From: JAEZRQ01 sp049294415
GTDB taxonomy: Bacteria; Patescibacteriota; Patescibacteriia; Patescibacteriales; UBA12465
NCBI GenBank assembly: GCA_049294415.1
Contig: JBAQCS010000077.1
Location: 1-6,187 of the forward strand
Direction: 5' to 3'
Length of the DNA: 6,187 bases
Both the position numbers and the translations under genes were made by a program. Under the pieces are notes generated by a model. That model did not search any database and was not told the origin of the DNA. It was given only the letters and a program-made list of their open reading frames with translations. The first letter of the stretch is position 1; every line of letters begins with the position of its first letter. Positions 1-5,879 of the stretch are shown in pieces.

Positions 1-53
1 TTTAAGTAATTCTGTAAAATTAAAGTCGTTTCTGGTTTATTAGCATGAACATC

Positions 54-545
54 TTATATTAAATGAACAAGTAGTGGCGCACTTTGACCAATAACTTTTA
101 AAGTAGGATTAAGGTGTTTTATTTCTAGTTCATAAGCCTTAGAGTTAATTGTGGCATTAGTACCAATAACTCCGATGGTTTTGCCGCTTGTTTGTTTGGC
201 AGCAGCTTCCGCTAGTGGTCTAATAACACCTAGTACGCGACGATTAGGATAATAAATAGGTAACCATTCTTGTTGTAATTTTCGAAGAGCTTGAGCCGAG
301 GCTGTATTACAAGCAATGATTACTAACTTACAATCATTTTTAAATAAAAAATCAACCGCTTCAGTGACGTATTGATAAATGATGTCTGGTGATTTATCGC
401 CATAAGGCACGCGAGCTGTGTCGCCTAAATATAAATAATGATAGCCAGGAACAAATTTTAAAATTTTTTTTAAAACAGTTAATCCTCCTAAACCAGAATC
501 AAAGACCCCAATTTTATAATCTTTAGTTTTTGAGTTCTTTAACAT
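54..545 (-). CDS. murI: Glutamate racemase MurI, interrupted by a stop codon
   Basis: MurI interconverts L- and D-glutamate in the cytoplasm, supplying D-Glu for peptidoglycan. From the chosen ATG at 545 the 163 residues contain FDSGLGG with the N-terminal catalytic Asp, YLGDTARVPYGDKS, the first catalytic Cys in ACNTASA, GVIRPL and GVIGTNATI. The frame stops at TAA (54-56) after QSAPLLVHLI, where the family normally reads a CPLxVPLxEEG segment. About 80-100 residues, including the GCTHYP motif with the second catalytic Cys, are therefore missing. In-frame sequence after the stop (ANKPETTLILQNYLK, positions 1-44) still looks like MurI, so this is a nonsense-interrupted or mis-sequenced gene rather than a different protein. 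The frame is open to 602, but the ATG at 545 lies just before the first conserved strand and overlaps murD by only 23 bases. No strong SD precedes it, so coupling to murD translation is likely. Family identity is firm; functional status is uncertain. Confidence 0.88.
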   Translation of the reverse strand: MLKNSKTKDYKIGVFDSGLGGLTVLKKILKFVPGYHYLYLGDTARVPYGDKSPDIIYQYVTEAVDFLFKNDCKLVIIACNTASAQALRKLQQEWLPIYYPNRRVLGVIRPLAEAAAKQTSGKTIGVIGTNATINSKAYELEIKHLNPTLKVIGQSAPLLVHLI

Positions 546-1782
546 ATTTCTGAAATAGATCACCGCGCTCTTTATAATTTTTAAATAATCCAAAACTGGC
601 ACAAGCTGTTGATAGTAATACTACATCACCCGACTTAGTATTAGCACTAGCTAATTTAATAGCCTCGGGCATACTCTTAGCATTTTTTATTTTGTTAGTA
701 TTGTAGCCAGTACTTATAATTTCTTTTTTTAAACGCGATGAAGCGGTACCGGAAAATAAAATAACTAATTTAGCGCTCTTCTTAACTTCACGAGCTAGAG
801 CTTCAAAGTCTGCTCCTTTGTCAGCTCCACCTAAAATAATAGTAGCGTCCGGAAAAGATTGTAAATCAGCGATAGTACTTTCTGGAGTAGTAGAAAAACT
901 ATTATCATAATAAGTTACACCTTTTTTAACAGCAATTAATTCTAGGCGATGAGGCAGTCCTTTAAAAGAAGCGACAGCTTTTTTAACTATTTCATTTTTT
1001 ATTTTCAAAATTTTAGCCAGAGCCACGGCTGCGGCGACATTTTCTTTATTAAATTCTCCAGCTAAGTGACTAGGTAAATCGGAGCTGGTAAAGTAAAGAG
1101 CTTTTTTAATCTTCAAAACTTTAGCTAAACGCTCATGAGTTAAAAAATATTTATTTTGAGAATGTCTTTGTATATTTAACTTGGCTTCTTTATAAATTTT
1201 AAAAGTTTTATGATAGTTAGGATTGTTAGGATCAGCTGGCTCTAAATGTTCTCTAAATAAGTTGGTCAACACAGCATACTTAGGACTAATTTTAAAATCC
1301 TCTAATTGAAAGCTGGATAATTCTAAAATGACATAAGAGTCGCGAGTTAATTTATCTAAAAAATCAAAAGGAGCTACACCAATATTGCCTCCTAAAAAAA
1401 CAGACTCACCATTCTTTTTTAAAATAGTATAAATTAAACTAGCAGTTGTGCCTTTTCCCTTGCTGCCTGTTACACCAATAACATTAGTAGTAGGAACTAG
1501 TTCCATAAATAAATTCATGGCACTAGTAATACGATACTTAACAGGTTTTAGCTCTGGTAAAAAAAGCGGACAACCAGGGGAGCGATAAATTAAATCAAAG
1601 TCTTTAAGATTCTTAAGACAATCTTTGCCTAATCGCCAAGAGACATTTTTTAAATTAGTTTTAACACCTTCGTTAAAATCACAAATAGTATAATCAGCTG
1701 GAGCCTGATGTTTTAAAAACCAATTTAAGAGAGATTTATTTTCTATCCCGTAACCGATAAAAGCAATTTTTTTATTTTCCAT
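523..1782 (-). CDS. murD: UDP-N-acetylmuramoyl-L-alanine--D-glutamate ligase MurD
   Basis: MurD is a cytoplasmic ATP-dependent ligase that adds D-glutamate to UDP-MurNAc-L-Ala in peptidoglycan synthesis. At 419 residues it is close to the usual length (E. coli 438). The N-terminal Rossmann-like domain (about 1-95) opens with IAFIGYGIENKS. The central ATPase domain has the P-loop GVTGSKGKGTT (103-113), ELSSFQLE (154-161) and NLFREHLE with the metal-binding-type His (about 179). K201 in YKEAKLNI occupies the position of the carbamylated lysine. The C-terminal domain has GLPHRLE (275-281), DNSFSTTPEST (293-303, a variant of the usual NDSKATN-type motif), ILGGADKGADF (316-326) and LLSTACASFGLFKNYKERG (389-407). 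All key regions are present, so it should be active. The ATG is one base after the polA stop codon and has no clear SD of its own, which suggests operon expression with translational coupling. It lies immediately before murI, which would make its substrate D-Glu. Confidence 0.97.
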   Translation of the reverse strand: MENKKIAFIGYGIENKSLLNWFLKHQAPADYTICDFNEGVKTNLKNVSWRLGKDCLKNLKDFDLIYRSPGCPLFLPELKPVKYRITSAMNLFMELVPTTNVIGVTGSKGKGTTASLIYTILKKNGESVFLGGNIGVAPFDFLDKLTRDSYVILELSSFQLEDFKISPKYAVLTNLFREHLEPADPNNPNYHKTFKIYKEAKLNIQRHSQNKYFLTHERLAKVLKIKKALYFTSSDLPSHLAGEFNKENVAAAVALAKILKIKNEIVKKAVASFKGLPHRLELIAVKKGVTYYDNSFSTTPESTIADLQSFPDATIILGGADKGADFEALAREVKKSAKLVILFSGTASSRLKKEIISTGYNTNKIKNAKSMPEAIKLASANTKSGDVVLLSTACASFGLFKNYKERGDLFQKYVKELKN

Positions 1783-1783
1783 T

Positions 1784-4585
1784 TTATTTTAACTCGCCCC
1801 AATTGTCGCCAATATTTTCATCAACAATAATTGGTACTTTTAATTTTAGATTTTTTTCCATTAATCTTTTTAATTCTGGTAGCCAAGACTCAATTTTATT
1901 TTCTTTAATTTCAAAAATTAATTCATCGTGAATCTGTAGTAACATTTTTATTTCATCTTCATGATTTTTTAACTCCTCGGCAATTTTAATCATCGCCACT
2001 TTAATTAAATCAGCCGCTGTACCTTGAAGAGGGGTATTGATAGCCATGCGTTCAGCGCTGCGACGAATAGTTGGAATGTCAGAATCAAGTTCTGGTAAAT
2101 AACGTTTGCGTCCAAATAAAGTAACGGTATAACCTTTTTCTCTGGCCTCGGCAATTGAAGAATCAATCATTTTTTTAATATCAGAGTAGATATTAAAATA
2201 TTTAGTAATAAATTCTTGAGCTTTTTTATAAGGTATCCCAGCATTTTGCGATAAGCCGTGAGGACCTTGGCCGTAAATAATTCCAAAGTTGGTAGCCTTA
2301 GCTTCGCGGCGCATTTGTTTAGTCACTTCCGACAAGGGGACTTCATTTATTTCAGCAGCAGTAGCAGTATGAATATCTTCTTGGTTATTAAAAGCGGCAA
2401 TCATTTTTTTGTCCCCCGATAAATGAGCCGCTAAGCGTAATTCAATTTGCGAATAATCTAAGCTAACTAACTTATAACCAGACTGAGCTACAAAAGCGGA
2501 GCGGATTTTTTGTCCTTCTTCGGTGCGAGTAGGGATATTTTGTAAATTTGGTTCAGTAGAAGACAGGCGTCCAGTGGCCGCAATAGTTTGATTATAACTA
2601 GTATGAACGCGACCAGTTTTTTTATTAATTAATTCTGGCAAAGCCATGACATAGGTGCTCTGCAACTTATTTAGTTCACGGTAATTTTGAATGAGAGCTA
2701 CTATTGGATGTTCTTCAATTATTTTTTGCAGTTCATCGTCAGCCGTTGATAGTCCAGTTTTAGTTTTTTTAATTCCCTTAGTATTAATACTTAATTTTTC
2801 AAACAAAATTACTTGTAATTGCTTAGGAGAGTTAATATTAAATTCCTCACCAGCTTGTTCGTGAATTTCAGTAGCTAATTTTTTTAAGCGTAGCTTTAAA
2901 TCATGTTCAATTTTCTTTAAATTTTTAGCATCAACTATAATACCATTTTGTTCCATCTCAGCTAAAACAGTAACCAGTGGCATTTCAATTTCAGCCATGA
3001 CTTTATCAAGTTTTTCTTCTTTTAATTTCTTTTTTAGTATTGTAGTTAGTCGCCAAACACACTCCACATCTTCACCTGAATATTGAGCAATTTTTCTAGG
3101 ATCAATTTGGGCGAAAGAAATTTGTCCTTTACCTTTACCAATCATTTCGGTAGTAGATATTTTTTCCCAACCAAGTTCTCTAAAAGAAACCGCATCTAAA
3201 TTATGTTGGCGGTTATCTGGATTAAGCAGGTAAGAAGCAATCATCGTATCAAAATCTAAGCCTTGAACATTAATGCCTTGGTTTTTTAAAACGCGAATAT
3301 CAAATTTGGCGTTGTGGGCGTATTTAGCTACTTTAGGATTTTCTAAAATACTTTTTAATTCTTGTAACCAAGGGTGACTTTTTTCATCAGCCTTTTGGTA
3401 GCTAAATAAATCAGCTGTTTTTTGAGTTTTACCGGATGATAAATCAACGTAATACGCTTCATCATTATTAAAAGAAAAAGATAGGCCTAGTAGTTCGCAA
3501 TTAATAGTATCTAGTCCGTCAGTTTCGGAATCAAAAGCAAAAGCCTTAACTGTTTTTAATTTTTTTAAAAATATTTCAAAACCTTTTTCATCATTAACTA
3601 ATAAATATTTTTTTTCAGCTTCATTTCTAGCAAACTTATCGGCGTAATCTAATTTTTTAGGTTGGTCATCCTCAGTAGGAACAATATTTTTTAGAGCATT
3701 TAATTTTGGGAGCAGTGAACGGAATTCAAATTTAGTAAAAGCTTCGGTAGCTTTATTTAAATCAAAAGAATCAAGACGTAAATCATCCCAATTTATTTTT
3801 AAGTCCACATCGCGTTTAATAGTCGCCAGGCTCTGACTTAAATAAGCATTATCTTTAAATTCTTTGAGTAAGCCATTGATACGAACTTTAATTAGTTCGT
3901 TATTTTTTTCTGCGGCTAAATATACTCCATCTAAAGTTTTAAAATTTTGTAATAATTCAGTAGCAGTTTTTTCGCCAATACCTTTTACGCCAGGAATATT
4001 ATCACTAGGGTCGCCGCGTAAAGCTTTATAATCTACAATTTGATTTGGTTTCAAACCGTAGCGCTCGAAAACGCGAGCCTCATCATAAGTTACGCTTTCA
4101 TTAAGTCCACGACTCATGGCATAAACTTTAGTGCGAGGACTAACTAACTGTAAGCTATCCATATCGCCAGTGACAATATAATTTTCAAATTCAGTTTCTT
4201 GTTCGGAACGCGTGACAATGGTACCGATTAAATCATCGGCTTCAAAGCCATCGAGTTCAAAAATAGGAATATCCATGGCTGTAGCCACTTCTTTAACTAA
4301 GGGAATCTGATCATATAATTCATCGGGAGCTTTAGTTCTAGTGGCTTTATATTCGGCATATTCTTCGTGGCGGAAAGTTGGCGCCTTGCGATCCAGAGTT
4401 AAAACAATATATTCCGGATGAAATTCGGCGATGGCTCGAAGTAAAAAGGAAGTGAAGCCATAGACAGCATTAACTATTGTACCGTCTTTAGTACTAAGAG
4501 TTGGGGGAATAGCGTGAAAGCTGCGATGAATGAGGGCGTTGCCATCTATCACCATTAATCTTATTGGTTCTTTGTCTTTAGTCAT
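1784..4585 (-). CDS. polA: DNA polymerase I PolA, full three-domain form
   Basis: PolA acts in DNA repair and Okazaki-fragment maturation. Its 933 residues match the full-length family (E. coli 928). The 5'-nuclease domain (about 1-295) keeps D14 in VIDGNA, ADDLIGT (D117, D118), TGDMDS (D141, D143) and GDPSDNIPGVKGIGEKTA (191-208) with its helix-hairpin-helix. The 3'-5' exonuclease domain is intact, with FDSETDG (D352, E354), HNAKFD (D429) and YSGED (Y502, D506), so proofreading is expected; many PolA relatives have lost these residues. The polymerase domain has motif A LVSLDYSQIELR (D710), the O-helix RREAKATNFGIIYG (R759, K763, F767, Y771) and motif C QIHDE (D887, E888). The start is the first ATG of the frame and MVIDGNA lies at the expected distance. 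No SD precedes it; a -10-like TAAAAT sits six bases upstream. It is the first gene of a polA-murD-murI cluster, with a terminator just upstream separating it from the previous gene. Confidence 0.98.
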   Translation of the reverse strand: MTKDKEPIRLMVIDGNALIHRSFHAIPPTLSTKDGTIVNAVYGFTSFLLRAIAEFHPEYIVLTLDRKAPTFRHEEYAEYKATRTKAPDELYDQIPLVKEVATAMDIPIFELDGFEADDLIGTIVTRSEQETEFENYIVTGDMDSLQLVSPRTKVYAMSRGLNESVTYDEARVFERYGLKPNQIVDYKALRGDPSDNIPGVKGIGEKTATELLQNFKTLDGVYLAAEKNNELIKVRINGLLKEFKDNAYLSQSLATIKRDVDLKINWDDLRLDSFDLNKATEAFTKFEFRSLLPKLNALKNIVPTEDDQPKKLDYADKFARNEAEKKYLLVNDEKGFEIFLKKLKTVKAFAFDSETDGLDTINCELLGLSFSFNNDEAYYVDLSSGKTQKTADLFSYQKADEKSHPWLQELKSILENPKVAKYAHNAKFDIRVLKNQGINVQGLDFDTMIASYLLNPDNRQHNLDAVSFRELGWEKISTTEMIGKGKGQISFAQIDPRKIAQYSGEDVECVWRLTTILKKKLKEEKLDKVMAEIEMPLVTVLAEMEQNGIIVDAKNLKKIEHDLKLRLKKLATEIHEQAGEEFNINSPKQLQVILFEKLSINTKGIKKTKTGLSTADDELQKIIEEHPIVALIQNYRELNKLQSTYVMALPELINKKTGRVHTSYNQTIAATGRLSSTEPNLQNIPTRTEEGQKIRSAFVAQSGYKLVSLDYSQIELRLAAHLSGDKKMIAAFNNQEDIHTATAAEINEVPLSEVTKQMRREAKATNFGIIYGQGPHGLSQNAGIPYKKAQEFITKYFNIYSDIKKMIDSSIAEAREKGYTVTLFGRKRYLPELDSDIPTIRRSAERMAINTPLQGTAADLIKVAMIKIAEELKNHEDEIKMLLQIHDELIFEIKENKIESWLPELKRLMEKNLKLKVPIIVDENIGDNWGELK

Positions 4586-4606
4586 ATATGTATTTTATCA
4601 TATATG
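4583..4606 (-). promoter_or_regulatory. Candidate polA promoter/leaderless start with twin CATATATG
   Basis: Reading toward polA, TAAAAT (4597-4592, five of six bases of a -10 box) is followed by exactly six bases and then the ATG. Transcription would therefore begin at or near the start codon. Only a poor -35 (TTTATT at 4620-4615) is available. No Shine-Dalgarno sequence is seen. The eight-base palindrome CATATATG occurs at 4583-4590 and 4599-4606 with an eight-base spacer. The left copy includes the start codon. The copies could pair as a hairpin or serve as a paired operator. The positions are seen directly; promoter and operator function are inferred. Confidence 0.4.
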
Positions 4607-4613
4607 GGATTTT

Positions 4614-4644
4614 AAATAAAAAAAAGACTGTCGTTGTGACAGCC
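4614..4644 (-). terminator. Rho-independent terminator after the 4662-4988 gene
   Basis: On the minus strand GGCTGTC (4644-4638), a five-base loop and GACAGTC (4632-4626) form a seven-pair stem with one G-U. An eight-T tract (4625-4618) follows, then ATTT. On the plus strand the G-U becomes an A-C mismatch, so the minus direction is favoured. It lies 17 bases beyond the stop codon of the upstream gene and ends 28 bases before polA starts, isolating the two units. Confidence 0.85.
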
Positions 4645-4661
4645 TTATTTTGTGAGGTAGT

Positions 4662-4988
4662 TTATGGCAACATAATTTTTAGCATATATTCGACGGTAGC
4701 GTCGTCTACCATGCTAAGTCCTAATATTCCCGCAGTAAATTCGCCGTAATCTGGGCCAGACGGTGATAAGAAAATTTCGGCGTTTTCGTGCTCAATTTTG
4801 AAGCACTTTTCACTGATAATTTCGATGTTTTCACCATCAATTTCTAGCAAACCCTTAAATTGAGCATCAATAGCAGCAAAGAGTATGGTGTTTTTTTGAC
4901 CTTTTGCTAAATGCAGATCAGGGTTACTTTTGTAGCGGCCCATCATTACTCCACCGTTTTTCTTTAAAACTTCAATAAAATTATTCAT
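4662..4988 (-). CDS. Small acidic protein of unknown function
   Basis: I do not recognise this 108-residue protein. It has no signal peptide or membrane segment and looks like a small cytosolic alpha/beta protein: a lysine-rich N-terminus, a strand-like stretch NTILFAAIDAQFKGLLEI, an acidic middle (GENIEIISEKCFKIEHENAE), then SPSGPDYGEFTAGILGL and a short hydrophobic C-terminus. Coding is supported by a strong upstream promoter (TTGACA-17-TATAGT at 5063-5035) and by a terminator 17 bases after its stop. The start is uncertain. The ATG at 4988 touches its AGGAG with no spacing, whereas GGTGGAG (4955-4949) sits five bases before the ATG at 4943, giving a 93-residue form. It is transcribed divergently from the HIT-like gene and shares that gene's first twelve coding bases, ATGAATAATTTT. 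It forms its own transcription unit; nothing in the neighbourhood gives it a function. Confidence 0.75.
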   Translation of the reverse strand: MNNFIEVLKKNGGVMMGRYKSNPDLHLAKGQKNTILFAAIDAQFKGLLEIDGENIEIISEKCFKIEHENAEIFLSPSGPDYGEFTAGILGLSMVDDATVEYMLKIMLP

Positions 4989-5034
4989 CTCCTATATTAT
5001 TTTTATTGTTAATTTACGTTTTGTACTCTAGCTA

Positions 5035-5063
5035 ACTATAGCACTTTTTATGTATAATGTCAA
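5035..5063 (-). promoter_or_regulatory. Strong sigma70-type promoter for the 4662-4988 gene
   Basis: The minus strand reads TTGACA (5063-5058), a 17-base spacer, then TATAGT (5040-5035): a perfect -35, a five-of-six -10 and ideal spacing. Transcription should start near 5028, leaving about 40 bases of leader before the ATG at 4988. It is the best promoter match I found in the window. Confidence 0.8.
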
Positions 5064-5071
5064 TGTATTGC

Positions 5072-5100
5072 TTGACTACCCTACATTTTAAGACTAAATT
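5072..5100 (+). promoter_or_regulatory. Probable promoter for the HIT-like gene
   Basis: TTGACT (5072-5077), a 17-base spacer and TAAATT (5095-5100) point right, with a predicted start near 5107 and a leader of about 26 bases carrying the SD. A better -10 hexamer, TATAAT at 5053-5058, also faces right but has no -35 at a suitable distance and overlaps the -35 of the opposing promoter, so it is second choice. Confidence 0.5.
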
Positions 5101-5123
5101 AGTTATTAACGAACCTTAAAAAT

Positions 5124-5129
5124 GGAGGA
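5124..5129 (+). promoter_or_regulatory. Shine-Dalgarno GGAGGA of the HIT-like gene
   Basis: GGAGGA lies just before the ATG at 5133, with four bases between GGAGG and the start codon. It is the clearest ribosome binding site in the window and fixes the start of that gene. It contrasts with polA and the 5800 gene, which have none. Confidence 0.8.
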
Positions 5130-5132
5130 AAT

Positions 5133-5528
5133 ATGAATAATTTTTTGGAATATGAGCCTAAAAATATTATTTTAGCTACTCATCGTAGTTTTGTGGTTGT
5201 AACCACTTTTCCTTTTGGAGAGATGAGTTTTTCTTGTTTTTCTAAAAGAGCAGTTAATTCGATTACGGAACTAAGTTTAGGAGAAAAAACTGATTTATGG
5301 TTATTGGTTTCGGATGTCACCGAGAGAATGAAAAGAAATATGGAACCAGCTGGTATTAGTATCTTTGCAAATGAAGGATTAGCTGCCGGACGACCGTCTA
5401 CTGAACGCTTATGTATTTATGTAGTAGCTTGTAGTTTTAGTAAAAATGCAACAAACTCTCGACCAATTCCGATAACGGATGAGGAAATTCAAGAAGTTAA
5501 AAAAACGTTATTAAAAAGAGGACCTTAA
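5133..5528 (+). CDS. HIT-like protein lacking the histidine triad
   Basis: The 131-residue protein aligns by eye with the histidine triad (HIT) fold. FVVVTTFPFGE (20-30) matches the strand that usually ends in PGH. SKRAVNSITELSLGEKTDL (37-55) matches the KRHVxxLxDLSxEE region. A helix follows (56-70), and GISIFANEGLAAG (74-86) matches GxNIxxNxGxAAGQ. RLCIYVV (92-98) falls where the family has HLHxHVI. HIT proteins are nucleotide hydrolases or transferases that use the central histidine of HxHxH. Here those positions read R92, C94 and Y96 (allowing one inserted residue), and the upstream His in GH is E30, so HIT catalysis is not expected. A binding or structural role, or decay, is possible. 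A good SD and a promoter precede it, and the frame is uninterrupted, which argues against recent decay. It converges with the membrane-protein gene at a shared terminator. Coding is likely; the family call is by pattern only. Confidence 0.6.
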   Translation: MNNFLEYEPKNIILATHRSFVVVTTFPFGEMSFSCFSKRAVNSITELSLGEKTDLWLLVSDVTERMKRNMEPAGISIFANEGLAAGRPSTERLCIYVVACSFSKNATNSRPIPITDEEIQEVKKTLLKRGP

Positions 5529-5538
5529 GTCCTCTTTT
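5514..5538. terminator. Bidirectional terminator shared by convergent genes
   Basis: AAAAGAGGAC (5514-5523) pairs perfectly with GTCCTCTTTT (5529-5538) around the loop CTTAA, a ten-pair stem. On the plus strand T-rich sequence follows (TTTTCTTTTT), and on the minus strand TTTTTAATAA, so it can stop transcripts from both sides. The two gene ends lie inside it: the TAA of the HIT-like gene at 5526-5528 and the TAA of the membrane-protein gene at 5527-5525. Confidence 0.88.
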
Positions 5539-5800
5539 CTTTTTGTCTTTTGATCCATATCTTTTTAAAAATAGGGAGCGTTAAAGTTGAGAGCAGGAAG
5601 CCAACGGTTGGCACTACGGCATTTAAATAAGCTGGTTTAACGCCGATAGCTTGAAAATATAAGAAGATGGCTAAATAGGTAAAAATCATGAGTAGTATTT
5701 TGCGAGTTAAGCTGCCTTCCCATTTTTTGTCAGTCTCCACTTTACCATTTCTTTCCTCTATTTGTTTTATTCTATTTTCTAATTCTATTAGTTTATCCAT
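5525..5800 (-). CDS. Small two-helix membrane protein with N-terminal coiled coil
   Basis: From the ATG at 5800 the product has 91 residues. Residues 1-20 (LIELENRIKQIEERN and flanks) form a short heptad-like coiled coil. Two hydrophobic segments follow, about 34-54 (KILLMIFTYLAIFLYFQAIGV) and 58-77 with VVPTVGFLLSTLTLP, and then a basic tail (KKIWIKRQKEKR). Both ends are probably cytoplasmic. This layout, including a VPTxGFxLSTLTLP-type second helix, recalls a recurrent small hypothetical protein of many bacteria; no function is known to me. A TTG at 5818 would add six residues, but the ATG starts exactly at the MDKLIELE stretch. Neither start has an SD. The gene lies just downstream of a terminator facing the same way, so it needs its own promoter; only weak -10-like hexamers (TATGAT or TAAGAT) occur just before the ATG. 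It converges on the HIT-like gene with overlapping stop codons. Confidence 0.8.
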   Translation of the reverse strand: MDKLIELENRIKQIEERNGKVETDKKWEGSLTRKILLMIFTYLAIFLYFQAIGVKPAYLNAVVPTVGFLLSTLTLPIFKKIWIKRQKEKRT

Positions 5801-5831
5801 ATAATCATATCTTAACAAAAAATTGGGTAAG

Positions 5832-5862
5832 AAAAAAGCACCTTTATGTTTAGGCGCTTTTT
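5832..5862 (-). terminator. Rho-independent terminator ending a leftward transcript
   Basis: On the minus strand AAAAAGCGCC (5862-5853) pairs with GGTGCTTTTT (5842-5833) around a ten-base loop, with one G-U and a six-T end. On the plus strand the G-U becomes an A-C mismatch, so the leftward direction is favoured. No protein gene lies just to its right, so it implies a non-coding or off-window transcript entering from 5863 onward. Confidence 0.75.
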
Positions 5863-5879
5863 ATTGGTTTTTGTTTTTT

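Noticed and set aside
546..602. Upstream start for murI adding 19 residues (MPVLDYLKII...)
   Set aside because: It would lie entirely within the murD end with an 80-base overlap, and conserved MurI sequence begins only after the ATG at 545.
1784..4585. Possible loss of proofreading in PolA
   Set aside because: All exonuclease residues (D352, E354, D429, Y502, D506) are present, so there is no sign of inactivation.
5053..5058. TATAAT as the main -10 box of the HIT-like gene
   Set aside because: No -35 at suitable spacing and no proper extended -10 (TG directly adjacent, without the intervening base). It also overlaps the stronger opposing promoter.
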